Assembly (NCBI RefSeq): GCF_000321225.1
Contig: NW_004451506.1
Location: 796,570 to 860,569 of the forward strand
Source: Odobenus rosmarus divergens
Lineage: Eukaryota > Chordata > Mammalia > Carnivora > Odobenidae
Direction of reading: 5' to 3'
Length of the DNA: 64,000 nucleotides
The translations under genes were made by a program, and so were the position numbers. Below the pieces are notes generated by a model that did not search any database, had not been told where the DNA came from, and worked only from the letters and a program-made list of their open reading frames with translations. Position 1 is the stretch's first letter; each line of letters opens with the position of its first letter. This document shows, one piece after another, positions 38,830 through 50,389 of the stretch.

Positions 38830-39430
38830 AGTAAAGAAATGTATCTGAGGGTGAGGAGAGGGGTGAGAGAAATGGGTGTTGATAGTCAAAGGTTATAAAT
38901 TCCGTTATAGGTGAGTAAGTTCTGGGGCTCTAATGTACAGCATGGTGACTATAGTTACCGATACTGCTTTGTATGCTTGAAAATTGCTAGGAGAGTAGGT
39001 CTTAAAAGTTCTCACCACACACACAAAAAAATGTTAACTATGTGAGGTGATGGATGTGTTAACTAACTTTACTATGGTGATCATTTTGTAATATATATGT
39101 ACATCAAATCATCATGTTGTACACTTTAAACTAGTACACTTTAGGGGCGCCTCGGTGGCTCAGTCGTTAAGCGTCTGTGGCTCAGGTCATGATCCCAGGG
39201 TCCTGGGATCGAGCCCCACATCGGGCTCTCTGCTCAGCAGGAAGCCTGCTTCTCCCTCTCCCACTCCCCCTGCTTGTGTTCCCTCTCTCGCTGAGTCTCT
39301 TTCTGTCAAATAAATAAATAAAATATTTTTAAAAAAGAGTAGTTTCATTAAAAAAATAATAAACTTGTACACTTTAAACTTACACAATGTCATGTGCAAG
39401 TATATTTCAATAAAGCTAGGAAAAAGAAAA
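38830..39430 (+). mobile_element. old L1M 3' end, split by a SINE
   Basis: Blocks ATGTACAGCATGGTGACTAT, GTGAGGTGATGGATGTGTTA, CATCATGTTGTACACTTTAA and the post-SINE AAGTATATTTCAATAAAGC are the typical L1M 3' terminus. Confidence 0.85.
39144..39360 (+). mobile_element. Can-SINE inside L1M
   Basis: The duplication is aaactagtacacttta at 39128-39143 and aaacttgtacacttta at 39361-39376 (15 of 16 identical). Confidence 0.94.
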
Positions 39431-39544
39431 AAACGTATGTGACAGATCCAAATACAGACACGGGGCAAAGCCTCATTCTTTCACAGTTCTGCATCATTTC
39501 ATCCAACCCCTCCCATGGACTTTTTTCATTCTACTCTAACTCTC

Positions 39545-39965
39545 TATACTAGTTTCCTAGAGCTGCTGTAACTAAGTACTACAAACTGGGTAGCTTAAAA
39601 CAATAGAAATGTATTGTCTCACAGACAAGGAGGCTATAAGCCCTAATGAAATCAAGGTGTCAGCAAGGCTCTAGGGGAGGATCTTTCCTCACCTCTTACT
39701 AGTTTCTGGTAGTTGCTGGCACTCCTTGGCTTGAAATACATCAATCCAATCTCTGCCTTCATCAGCACATGGTGCTGTGTGTCTGTCTCTCTCTATGTCT
39801 AAATTTCCCTCTCATTACAAGGACGCCAGTCACTGAATTGGGTTCACCCTAATTCAGTATGACCTCATTTTCTCTTGATTGCATCTGTAGACTCTATTTC
39901 CAAATAAGATGACATTCAAAGGTACCAGGCCTTAGGACTCAAACATATCTTTTCAATCCACAATA
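39545..39965 (-). mobile_element. MLT1-type MaLR LTR, reversed
   Basis: The plus strand starts ACTAGTTTCCTAGAGCTGCT, the complement of the MLT1 3' end, then AACAATAGAAATGTATTGTC, CTAGGGGAGGATC, TTCCAAATAAGATGACATTC and ends near the complement of the MLT1 5' start. Confidence 0.88.
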
Positions 39966-39969
39966 TTGC

Positions 39970-41835
39970 CCTAGCTAATCTTGTTGTTGATTCTGAAGTT
40001 TTTTTCTTTCTCTTTTCCCGAAGACTTCCCCCGGCCCCAGCTTCTCTGAAGCTAAACTAGGCTTCTCTTAGTAATACAACTGATTCAACAAATACCTCTT
40101 CTGAATCCACCCCAACCCATCTGCCCCAGGAAATTGTCCACTCCATTGGGCTGACCTATTTCCTCCAAGTGGAAGCCCCACAGTACTTAATAGTTGCCTA
40201 TTGGATTTGATATGAAAATGATACAAAGATACCAGCATAAAAATAGAAGAAACAACAGTGTAATTGAAAGAGTACAGGGTGTAAAATCAGAAAGTCTGAA
40301 CTCCAATTCAAATATAGATACTTAAAAATACAGGAGCAACCCAGACCTTCTAAATTTTAGTATGATGTTCTTCCCATCATTTCGTGGCTAGACAGTCTTA
40401 GATTGCCTGAATGCAGCAACATCACTGAATTGGGAACTTCTGAGGGGAAGAAAGAGGAGGAAAGGGAGGAGAAAGAAGGAAAAGGAAGAGGAAAAAGAGG
40501 AAGAGGAAATAGCAAAATACAGTGTCCACGATATCTGTTTTAACGATTGTTAAACAAATACACAGAGAAAAATCCCGAAGGCAGAATCTCTCTGAGAGCT
40601 TCCCTAAAGATGAATGGAAAGACCTTGGCTGCAACCAGCATGTGCTTCATGCTATTTTGGTTAGTGGGTGAGTCATACATGCTGGGGAGCGAATTTCTCA
40701 GGCTTTCAAATTTAAATGGGAGTAAATAGTCCAAGGCATTCATTTCAGCATGGAGTGTTTTCTCCTAATGTTCACAAAAAGACTCCATTGTGTTATGATT
40801 AGGTCATGCTTGATCCACCTTAGAAATGTTTTTAGAACCACAGAATATTTATTTCTCAGAGACTCCACCAAGGTTCAAGGAGGTCTGGTCAGCATACTTG
40901 CAAAGCCCCTGTGATCTTAAAAAGGCTAAGGCAAATCCTCCCCCTCCTTTGTAGACCCACTGTTATTGTTACTCCATCTGCACTTGGGTAATGACGCCCA
41001 CCTTTCCTTTTTAAACATAGAAAAGAGTAATTAATAAAGCCTAATTGCACTGAAAGAAAATCTTGCTTTTTTAAAATTTTGCTTCAGAATGATTGTGCCT
41101 CACATGTGTTTCAAACAAAAATTTTAGATGAGAATTTAAGCCTAATATTAATGAAATATTGCCATTTTTTTCTCAACCAATCCTGATTAATAAATACATA
41201 AATCTTACCTTCAAAAATTACATCTAAGATTATTCATGTAAATGGATTGTACTTCTAGACAGAACCACTGCATATGGATACCACAAATCTTGGATGCCAA
41301 AACTTTCAAGGATTTAGCTCCTAAAAATCAGCAAATCCAGGTCAAAATCAAATGCACTGAACTTGACCCAGTGGCTCTGCAGTCACAGTTTGGATTTGTA
41401 ACTAACACACAAAAGGTAATTATTTCTTCTTACATTTGTTGCTTTGAAGGGACCTCGGGTGAAAGATTTTGGATGTGACAGAGTGACAATCAGGTATCTG
41501 TTAAGGATTAACTTGAGTAAGATGAACTGGATGTTTTTCCCATTCAAATATCAAACCACAAAAATGGACATCTTTCTTGAGACAGATAAAACAACTTTAA
41601 GGAAAATTTAGGTTTAATACATCAATTCACATTTTCATTGTTTCTGTATAAGAATTTTTTTTTAGACAAGAAGTGTAATTAAGTAACATGACAACAGACC
41701 TGAAGAGAAATATACATAGGGTTCCTTTCTTTTAATCTTTCCCTCCTTTAGAGGCAGATTCCTTGGCATATAGCAGCTAAATACCAAAAGAAATTAATAA
41801 CATTGTCCTTGGTTTTATAGTAATCAATAAAAAAT
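39970..41835. other. unique sequence
   Basis: A GA-rich tract lies at about 40441-40511. The rest shows no recognised transposon or gene. The part 40975-41200 contains homeodomain-like TAATTAATAAAGCCTAATTG. Confidence 0.45.
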
Positions 41836-41840
41836 ATTTA

Positions 41841-42036
41841 GGGGTGTCTAGGTGGCTCAGTTGGCTGAGTGCCCGACTCTTGGTTTCAGCTCAGGTCGTG
41901 ATCTCAAGGTCATGGGATGAAGCCCCATATTGTGCTCCACGCTTAGTGGGCTCTCTGCTTCTCTCCCTTCCCCTCTACCCCTTTGCCCCGCACCCCCCCC
42001 ACTCCTCTCTCTCTCTCTAATAAATAAATCTTTTTA
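41841..42036 (+). mobile_element. Can-SINE, first of a tandem pair
   Basis: This is the GACTCTTGGTTTCAGCTCAG variant. The flanks aaaaatattta (41830-41840) and aaaaatatattta (from 42036) mark its duplication. Confidence 0.94.
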
Positions 42037-42054
42037 AAAATATATTTAAATTAC

Positions 42055-42302
42055 GGGGCGCCTGGGTGGCTCAGTTAGTTAAGCGACTGCCTTCGGCTCA
42101 GGTCATGATTCTGGAGTCCCAGGATCGAGTCCCGCATCAGGCTCCCCGCTCAGCGGGGAGTCTGCTTCTCCCTCTGACCCTCCCCCCTCTCATGTGCTCT
42201 CTCTCTCTCTCTCATTCTCGCTCTCTCAAATAAATAAATAAATAAAATCTAAAAAAAAAGAATTAAATAAAAAAATAGTGTCTTTTAAAAAAATATATAT
42301 AT
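42055..42302 (+). mobile_element. Can-SINE, second of a tandem pair
   Basis: A near-consensus head (GGGGCGCCTGGGTGGCTCAG) and a long CT and AATAAA tail. The duplication tatatttaaatt at 42041-42052 recurs at 42303-42314. It entered directly after the first copy's target site. Confidence 0.92.
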
Positions 42303-42319
42303 ATATTTAAATTTTCTGA

Positions 42320-42875
42320 TCAAACAAGGTTCCCAAGGATTATTGCTAACATTATTTTGTTAAACAGTGATTGCAAAATAGCTCAGTGAAATATGAAGGA
42401 GAAAGTTAAGTGAGACACCACTAATGGACAAAGCAGGGTATTTTGGTTTTAGTGTCCAGTGTTTTCCTACGCATCTCCATTTGTTCAAAGCATAACATTG
42501 GACATTTAGTTAAAAAAAAAAGTGGGGGGGATGGGAGAGGAGACATTACGTCTGTGTCCCTAGACCAGTTTCTCTCTGTATATTAAAGGAACGGGGAGTG
42601 GGAGGATGAACGACTAAAGAAAATTAGTCTGGAGTAGTAAGGATGTCGTAGGAAGAGGAGTGCGTGTCATCTGAGGGAGCACAGTCTGGAGTTATAAGGC
42701 CTTCTTTGTAGCCCACATCTCCTGCCTGTTGTGGGACACAGCTTCCTAATATCCAGTGTTTTCAATGGGACAAATGAGTCCTTTATATGGATTGTTCCCA
42801 TCAATCTGTCTCAGTGACAACCTGTGTCATTCTCAATACCTGTTAACTAGTTAATGATTCTGCACTCAATTCTTG
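42320..42875. other. unclassified sequence
   Basis: No recognisable gene or repeat. Confidence 0.4.
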
Positions 42876-42876
42876 T

Positions 42877-42901
42877 TTGTGTGTGTGTGTGTGTGTGTGT
42901 G
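42877..42901. repeat. (GT)n microsatellite
   Basis: An uninterrupted GT dinucleotide tract. Confidence 0.95.
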
Positions 42902-42929
42902 CTTTGAGGAGAGGTGGGGTGGGGGAGGT

Positions 42930-43725
42930 TTCTATACCAAAGAGCAAGTCTCTGACACCAGCTGGGTGTCCTATAATTCAACTCAATTCTGACCCTACAT
43001 ACCTGGAATTGGCTTCGGATCCCACAAGACCCCTAGAAGATGCCGCCCCTCACTCCGGATGCCAATTGCAAGTCCAGGCTGTCGCTTGTGCTTCTGACAG
43101 ACTGGCTCTAGATCAGATGTTCCAGTGGCCCACTCCTCGGGTTCAGTTAATGTGCTAGAGTGGCTCATGGAGCTCAGGAACTGTAAGCTCAGTTTACTCA
43201 CTAGATCACTGGTTTATTATAAAAGGATATAACTCAGGAACATCCAGATGAAACAGATGCATAGGGCACGGTATGCAGAAAGGGCACAGAGCTTCCATGC
43301 CCTCTGAGTGCACCAATCTCCCACAATTTCCATGTGTTCACCAACCCAGAAGCTCTCTGAACCCCATGGTTTTGGGTTTTTGTGGAGGCTCCAGTACATA
43401 AGCATGGTTGATTAAGTTACTGTCCACTGGTAATTAAACTCAACATCTAGCCCCTCTCCCCTCCCCAGAGGTCAGGTGAGTGGGCTGAAAGTTCCAAACC
43501 TCTAACCACAAGGTTGGTCCCCCCGCCCAGCAACCAGCCCCCATCCCTTGGTGACCTAGGAGCTTTCCAAGGGTCGCCTCATTAACATAACAAAGATGCT
43601 TTATAGAGCTCATCTAGAAAAATCCAAGGGTTTTAGGCTTTTTCTGGCAGAAATGGGGACAAATATCAAATATATGTTTCTTACTCTAAATCACAATATC
43701 ACACTAGCTTACTTCAAGTTATATG
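42930..43725 (-). mobile_element. LTR-like element, family C, reversed
   Basis: The plus strand shows GGTTTATTATAAAAGGATAT, ATGCATAGGGCACGG, AGAGCTTCCATGCCCTCTGA, GTTCACCAACCCAGAAGCTC and the end ATCACAATATCACA. A direct counterpart in the other orientation is at 49705-50385, including CTTCTGGGTTGGTGAACAC. Repbase name not assigned. Frames inside it are not genes. Confidence 0.72.
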
Positions 43726-43739
43726 CCTCCTAATTTTGG

Positions 43740-44370
43740 ATGGTACCACAGAACCATCTCGTCCTGTGTTGGTTCACAAACTGACCCTGCACGCAGGAGG
43801 ACAAGGAGAGACTGAAGAGGCAGAGCACCCCAAGAGAACTTACTTAGGAGGCTTGTCTTGGGCCCTGCAAGAGGAGTAGGCCTTCATAGCCACTCGACAG
43901 GATCTTAAAAGTTTATATAGAAGTCTTAACGAGGCTCAGTCATATATTCAGGCCTCAGAATCCTTGCTCTCTCAAGGTGACCTAAGCCCTTGAAAATGGC
44001 TCCCACTGTGGGAACAATGGTCGAAAGCACATTCCAAGGGCAGGGGACGATGAAGAACCTCCAATTCTCCGGGTCCAGCTTGCAGGTCACCCAGTGGCCA
44101 TGTCCTCTCAATGACCTTCTGCAACATCCTGCCACTTTCAAATTAATATGATCACTGCTCTTCTTCATTGGGCTTTTTCCTGGGCTGTGAAGAGCGGCTG
44201 GTCCCCACAACTGTTTCACAAAACAGGAACCGGGACCATACCCAAGGAATACACAAGCTGAACCCATGGTAAGCATTTTAAAATTTTAATGAGAACAATA
44301 AATTGTTAACATATGTTTAGAATAAGGTTTAAGGAGATAAAAATTGCTATTAGTTACCTTGCTCTCAATC
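43740..44370. other. unclassified, moderately GC-rich
   Basis: A minus-strand 116-aa frame (43926-44276) has no recognised domain. Composition suggests an old LTR or other repeat. Confidence 0.35.
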
Positions 44371-44374
44371 ATAG

Positions 44375-44520
44375 GGTGTTTAAGTTAGAAGGGAGCTTGG
44401 TGTTGAGAAAACAGGCACAGAGAGAGGGGTGGCATGTCCCAGGTCACAGTGGGTGGGCTATGGAATCAAGTGAGCACCCAGGTTTCTAGCCTATTTTCCC
44501 ATTGCTCCCCACCACTCTGC
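44375..44520 (+). mobile_element. MIR-like SINE fragment
   Basis: ATTAGAAGGGAGCTTG-like start, then AACAGGCACAGAGAGAGGGG and TCCCAGGTCACAGTGGGTGG follow the MIR core order (tRNA-derived ancient SINE). Confidence 0.5.
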
Positions 44521-44524
44521 CCTC

Positions 44525-45595
44525 TGTCCCATCATTGCCCTGGATCTTAATCCTCCTCCTGTGTCTTCATGGCTTTAAAGGAAGAAAATAATCTTTTTCC
44601 TTCTTATTTAATTCAGTGTTAAAAGCCCACCAAAATCATGCTCAGGTCTTCACATTTAACTATTAGAGTAAAAAGACAAAAGAAAAAAAAAATGGAGACC
44701 CATGTGGTGACCCAAGTCCATGCCTGGACATACATTCCCTGAGAAAATTGTGCTCATCTGTACCAGGATACTTAAGAAACTTTTTTGTGTTTTTGACAGG
44801 AGTCACACATAACCAATGCATCCTTGGCCTCTGCTTCCACTAGAGGAGACCAGAGGTATGTGCCCAGTTCTGAATCTTGCCACATGTGGATCCTACAGCC
44901 TACAGTGGCTACCAACCTGGTTCAGGACACATCAGTCTGCTAATTTCAGCTCTTGGTTTGGTAGCAGCCCTAATTACGTTCATGATTTGTGAATCCAACT
45001 ACAACATCCCATCTAGCAAGTAGAGGGGAGCTCCAAAGGGCTATAGAAAGGAGAAAGGTTTTAAAGGCAGAACAAGGAAGCCAACAACAAACTCAGAAAA
45101 GCATTATTTTGGGTGAGGTCACCTTCCCATGATGACAGAAGGGTCTTACTAGGTGGATTACCTCATCTTGCTTTGAGGGATAGAGAGAGCCCATGTGACA
45201 GATTACTTTATTGGTGCTGATCAGAAAATTCCTGACTGACCAGTTACAACTACATTTCTGAGGGAGGTTGAAACGGTAATTATGTTAGGTGTTAAGCCCC
45301 AGTTTGGTGACATGGCCTAGCATAAGTGACTTCATTTTGGGTCTGTGGCTTTCTTTCTGACAAGGGAGACACATAATCTGGTGGCATATCTGTGGGGGTT
45401 GGTAGTGTTGCAGAAATGGCCCAGAAACTATCTCTGACCTCTCAGGCCAGAATCTAGAAAATGTGGTAAATCATGCTCTACTGGCAAGTAATTATAAATG
45501 GTCTGTTTATATTAACTTTCTGAGAAGAGGTCTTTTGTTTTTCCAATCGTTAAAGTGGCCAGGAGATTGAAAATGCCAATACGAGTGAAATCCTT
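44525..45595. other. unclassified, partly LTR-like
   Basis: The stretch 45100-45400 has LTR-like blocks (GTGACATGGCCTAGCATAAG) but no family match. No gene seen. Confidence 0.35.
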
Positions 45596-45599
45596 TGCA

Positions 45600-45740
45600 G
45601 GTATTTGATTAACTATTCATTCCACACATGCTGTCTTGGTGATTCTCATAATTATTGTATTATTGACCCCATTTGACAGATGCAGAAACAAAGCCTCAGG
45701 GAAAGTAAGTGATCCACCAATTGCCACTCATCCCTTAAAT
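45600..45740 (+). mobile_element. MIR fragment
   Basis: ATTGACCCCATTTGACAGAT, GCAGAAACAAAGCCTCAGGG and AAAGTAAGTGATCCACC reproduce the MIR core. Confidence 0.75.
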
Positions 45741-45827
45741 GGGCTGCCCAGAAAGAGAAACAAAGTCTTTTACTTATACTCCTGAGTGTCTTTGTTTTCT
45801 CCCTTCATCACTTAATCCATGTTTCAA

Positions 45828-46290
45828 TGTAGCCAGGGCAGCAGGGGTGCCCGAGCACCTGGCTCCAGGGGTCCCAAACAGACCAGGTTCAGCCACTCAC
45901 CACTGACAAAATCCAAAGGCAGAGAGATGAGTGGTGGTGAAACAAAGGGATTTATTTCATGAGGCCAACACCGGGAAGACAGGGGATTGACTTCTCAAAG
46001 ACTGTCTCCAAAGTGCCAAAAATACTTCCAGGTTTACATAAGAAAAATGGGGGACAAAGTTCAGTGGGTACATGCAGGTGGGCTGTCAGTATAGGTCAGG
46101 TGGATCATTGTCCTGGGGTCAGTCACACATGGTCTTGCTGGCTCAGGGCAGTCCTTATTGCTTGAGGGGGGTAGTTTCGGTTCCCAACACAGGGTCTTTT
46201 TCCAACTTAAGAGATAAGCTGGAAAGAACTTAATTAGAAAGTACAGACTGAGGTCAAAATGGAGGTCATTGAAGTCTACTTTCATCAACA
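45828..46290 (-). mobile_element. LTR-like element, family D, copy 1
   Basis: TGTAGCCAGGGC start, AACAGACCAGGTTCAGCCAC, AGGCAGAGAGATGAGTGGTG, TTCCAGGTTTACATAAG and GGCTCAGGGCAGTCCTTATT recur almost unchanged in copy 2 about 0.9 kb downstream. TTTATTTCATG is a polyadenylation signal on the minus strand, hence the orientation. Confidence 0.8.
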
Positions 46291-46720
46291 CCATTATGTT
46301 TATAGTTTACACTAAATAGGGCTTAGATCTAGTAAAACTTCCCTAGAAGCCCCAGCCCCTCTCTAGACTTCAGCCAACAGCTCAGCAAAACAGTAGGGTC
46401 TCTCATCTCACTCTGGTTCCTGCTGTACATACCAGACATTGTCCAGACAAACTAAAAAGACTCCGAATAGACCAGGATGATTAAAAAAAAAAAAAAAGTG
46501 AGGAGGATGACACAGAGCTCCCCCTGCCAACTTTTAACATTCATTCATTCATTCCTTTGTTCATTCCTTTTCATTCATTCATTGACTCAAATAATTAACT
46601 CAAATAATTGACTCAAACACCTATTGGAAAATTAAATAAGTATAATATTCATTGCCTGTCCCCAAGGAGTTTGCAATCCATCCAGGGAGTTTATGTATAT
46701 ACAAAATCTATTAGCAGTAT
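46291..46720. other. spacer between two family D LTRs
   Basis: It has a poly(A) run (46483-46498) and ATTC repeats (46541-46580). The part 46600-46700 resembles an L2 3' end. No retroviral coding sequence is visible. Confidence 0.5.
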
Positions 46721-47186
46721 TGTAACCAGGGCCCAAAGGTACAAGAGCACCCTGATCTCAGGGGTCCAAACAGACCAGGTTCAGCCACTCATCACTGACA
46801 GAATCCAAAGGCAGAGAGATGAGTGGTGGTGAAACAAGAAAGGAATTTATTTCAGTGAGGCCACAACCCAGAAGACAGTGGACTAGTGTCCCAAAGGTTG
46901 TCTCCAAAATGCTGAAAATACTTCCAGGTTTACATAAGGAGAATGTGGAACAAAGGTTGGTGGGTATGTGCAGTTGGGCAATAAAGGTCAGGTTGATCAT
47001 TATCTTGGGGTCAATCATGCAGGGTCTTGCTGGCTCAGGGCAGTCCTTATTGCTTGAGGGGGCAGTTTCGTTTCCCATCATGGAATGCTTTGCCTGCAAG
47101 GTCTTTTGCCTGAGTTAAGAGAGGAGCTGGAAAGAACTTAATTAGTTAGAAAAGCAGACTGAGGTCAAAATGAAAGTAAAGTAACA
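46721..47186 (-). mobile_element. LTR-like element, family D, copy 2
   Basis: The ends TGTAAC...GTAACA give TG...CA on the minus strand. Body blocks match copy 1 closely. Confidence 0.82.
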
Positions 47187-47279
47187 ATTGTGTCCTATCT
47201 CAGTATCTTGTACTTCAGAGTGTGTAACATGGAATTTTATTAGACATACGGATTATAATTTTTTAAAAAGGGTCTTCTT

Positions 47280-47478
47280 GGGACACCTGCGTGGCTCAGT
47301 TGGTTAAGCGTTGACTCTTGATTTTGGCTCAGGCCATGATCTCAGGGTCATGGGATCGAGTCCGTGTTGGGCTCCTAAGCTGGGTGTGGAGCCTGCTGGA
47401 AATTCTCTCTCTCCCTTCCCCTTCCCCCCCACCATGCCCCCACCCGCTCATGTATGTGTATGCACTCTCTTTCTCCGA
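47280..47478 (+). mobile_element. Can-SINE
   Basis: The TTGACTCTTGATTTTGGCTC variant. Flanks aaaaagggtcttct and aaaaagagtcttct mark the duplication. Confidence 0.92.
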
Positions 47479-47539
47479 AAAAAGAGTCTTCTCAGTGCTA
47501 TTTACTGAACAATCTTGTGATGCTGTCTTAATCTTAAAT

Positions 47540-47770
47540 TAAATTTGCCTATAATTCATTCATTTTCATTAATATATGGTATTTCCTCATATATAAATAT
47601 ACCTCAGTGTCTATATTCTATTCAGGATGGATATTTGCGTTGTTTCCAGTTTGGGGTGATTAGGATATAACCCAGTGTTTCCTCTTCCATTGTAGCTCTG
47701 ATGTTAGGGTACATTCTCCTCATGCCTCTCTCATGCTCACTCTGAAATACCTAAGTGTGGATATTTCATA
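47540..47770 (-). mobile_element. possible old L1 3' fragment, antisense
   Basis: GGATGGATATTTGCGTTGTT then TCCAGTTTGGGGTGATTAGG resembles the complement of an L1 3' UTR. Confidence 0.45.
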
Positions 47771-47774
47771 CTAT

Positions 47775-48670
47775 TTTTGCCAGTAATAGAGTCAGCCCCT
47801 TAAAAGAGAACCTATTGAATGGTCTGGCTTCCCAGATGGCGCTCCCACATCCACCAGCTGCCCAGGAACACTGGCCCCACTGGAAAGAAGCGTGTCACTG
47901 GTGAAAAGCTGTAACCCAGGGGTCCAGAGTGTAGTTAGTGAGTGTGAGGAAGAGCAGACCTGTCTGAGCTGTTTTTGCACAAGGAGATAGAAGACCTCTG
48001 GCAGTTGTCAGGGAAATCCCTGCCATAAACCTCTCCAAGCTGCTCTGAAGACAGGCTGCAGATTTTCCAGTGGCATTAACTTTTAACCTCAGTGCCCAAC
48101 ACTTCCCAATAAGCTCTGATGTCACAACTATGCATCCTCAGAGACCATACCTCAATGTCCCAGCCTAGTCTGTCACCAAACCCAAGCTGTCTCACCAAAG
48201 AACTCTCCAGATAATCTAGGGGCCCAGGGCTACTGGAAAATTAATTTAAAGGACCAGTTTGCCTTTGGACTTGATAACTGAAAAACTGCATTAAAAACCC
48301 ACTCACTGGAAAACAGTAGCTTGAAAGTGATGGCTTAAATTTGCCATGGCAGAAATATAATATTCAGGTAGAATGATTTATAATTGATAATCAAAGAACA
48401 TTTCTTTGGTTTTTGATTGTTTGCTGTTTGTCATGCAGGCCTGCAACAAATTTTAAAGGCTAAAATTATTTGAATTGATTGTTCTAGAGTACAGTTTTAA
48501 TATACTTTACCAACTAATATGTTGATTGGGAAGTATCATAAAAGTCAAAGTATAAAATTTAGCTAGGGCACTGGCTAAAGTTGACATTTTGTTTTGTAGT
48601 TCATATCATCAGCTATTTGCTTATTGTATTAGAAAAGCATTGTTGCATTTCTAATTTAGATCTTGTGAAA
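47775..48670. other. unclassified sequence
   Basis: No recognised gene or repeat; short minus-strand frames at 47792-48125 lack domains. Confidence 0.4.
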
Positions 48671-48674
48671 AAAA

Positions 48675-49055
48675 GAAAAGACAGCAGGTCCCAAAAAGAG
48701 TCACTTGTGCTAAGGCCCACATCACCTAACCAAGACTTACTACCTAACCTAATTACAGTTTCAGCCTCTCCCAGGAATGTAATCTTAACCAGTCAGTCTG
48801 GAATTTCCGGATCAGTGCTATTGAGGTGATCCATTTGATAGATCCCTCCTGTCCCCTAAAGGAAGGTGACCTTGCCTGAAATAATCCATTCTTTGCTGGT
48901 AACTTTCTTGTCCTCCCTCTCCTGCCTATATGCCTTCCATTTCATACAGTTTCTGGGAGCTTCTTTCTATCTGCTGGATGGAATCCTGCCTGATTCATGA
49001 ATCATTGAATAAAGCCAATAAGATCTTTAAATTTATTCAGTTGAATTTTGTTTTT
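48675..49055 (+). mobile_element. LTR-like element, family B, copy 2
   Basis: It shares AATTACAGTTTCAGCCTCTC, GAATGTAATCTTAACCAGTC and the end TGAATAAAGCCAATAAGATC with 11990-12320. Confidence 0.75.
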
Positions 49056-49144
49056 TTCAACAATGTTTAAGTTCTTTAATTATGAAATAAATCATTTTGT
49101 AATAACTAATATTCACTTGCCACAAAAAATTCACAAAGTAATAC

Positions 49145-49224
49145 TTTTAGGTCACTAAATGATTATTTTAGTAGACATAAATTTTATTTTATAGACATAA
49201 ATTTTAGGTCACTAAATGATTATT
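49145..49224. repeat. short local duplication
   Basis: The block ttttaggtcactaaatgatt occurs at 49145 and 49202. Between them, tagacataaatttta also occurs twice. Confidence 0.9.
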
Positions 49225-49364
49225 CACTGTATATTTTATAGGAAGTGTTTATTATGGAAATTCATCATTATAAAAATAACTCCTATTAAAATTTAGAGTA
49301 GCAAGTATATTATTTTGAACTTAGTTTTATTTTTAAATAAATGGTACTTAAACATTATAAATGG

Positions 49365-49700
49365 TATAAAAATTTTCTGCATACACTTCACCACCTTTCC
49401 CTAATGTTAACAACTTACATAACCAACATAAATGATCAAAAACAGGAAACTAACATTGATACAGTACTATTAACTAATTAAAGACCTTATTCAAATATTA
49501 CCAGTTATCCTAGTAATGTGTTTTCCTGGTCCAGAAAAAGGGATCCAAACCAGGATTCTTGCACTGCTTTTGGTTATCATGACTCCTGAGTCTCTCAGTA
49601 CAGAACAGTTTTGTTTTGCTTTGTTTTATTGATTTTTTTTCCATGACTTTGACAATTTTTAAAAGCATAGGCCATCTACTTTGTGGAATGTCCCATAATT
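49365..49700 (+). mobile_element. old interspersed repeat, probably L1-related
   Basis: AACATTGATACAGTACTATT, GACCTTATTCAAATATTACC and GTTATCATGACTCCTGAGTC are blocks of a common mammalian repeat. A related copy lies at 63530-63950 (GTCAGTTGACCTAATAATAT, TTTAGTTGTCATTATCTTTA). Family name uncertain. Confidence 0.55.
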
Positions 49701-49704
49701 TGAG

Positions 49705-50385
49705 GTTGTGTTATAATAAAATATATATATATATGTTTGGTCTTTGTCCCCTGTTCCTGCCATTGTACTCCTAAAGTCTTTGGATTTCTTGAGAGATAGC
49801 AATGTCTTTGTTATGTTAATGTGGTTACTTCTAACCCTAGGATGGGGCTGGTTGCCAAAGAAAACAAAAACAAAAACAAAAACCAACCTTGTGATTAGAG
49901 GGTTAGAACGTTCAGCCTCTGTGGAGCGGAGAAGATCTGGAGACAGAGATTAATCACCAATAGCCAATGATTTAATTAACCATGCCTACATAATGAAGCC
50001 TTGACAAGAAAACTTTTGAATAACAATGTTCTGGGAGCTTCTGGGTTGGTGAACACATCAATGTGTTAGGATAGTGGCATACCTAGAGAGGGCCATACCT
50101 AGAGAGGGCACGGAAGCTCTGTATAAAGCTTCCCACCCACCCACCCTTCAATACTTACCCTATACATCTCTTCCATTTGGTGCTTCTTGAGTTGTATCCC
50201 TTATATAAAACTATAATTGTTAAGTACAGGACTTTCCTGAGTTCTATGAGCCATTCTAGACTGAGCCCCTTAAAACCTATGGGGTCTATGTTAACTCCAG
50301 GTAGTTAGTGTCAGAATTGAATTGAATTGTAAGACACACTGCTGGTGTCACAAAATTGGTCTTGGAAAATGACTTGCAGGGTTGT
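49705..50385 (+). mobile_element. LTR-like element, family C, forward
   Basis: It is the forward counterpart of 42930-43725: TCTTTGTTATGTTAATG, GATGGGGCTGGTTGCC, GAGCTTCTGGGTTGGTGAAC, GAAGCTCTGTATAAAGC. A 16-bp tandem duplication, catacctagagagggc, lies at 50078-50109. Confidence 0.7.
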
Positions 50386-50389
50386 CTGA

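Noticed and set aside
40441..40511. GA-rich tract as a regulatory or triplex-forming site
   Set aside because: It is a simple purine-rich low-complexity tract with no mirror symmetry that I could confirm by eye.
43926..44276. 116-aa minus-strand frame with Cys residues
   Set aside because: No recognisable domain, start context or neighbouring exon signals; probably chance in an old repeat.
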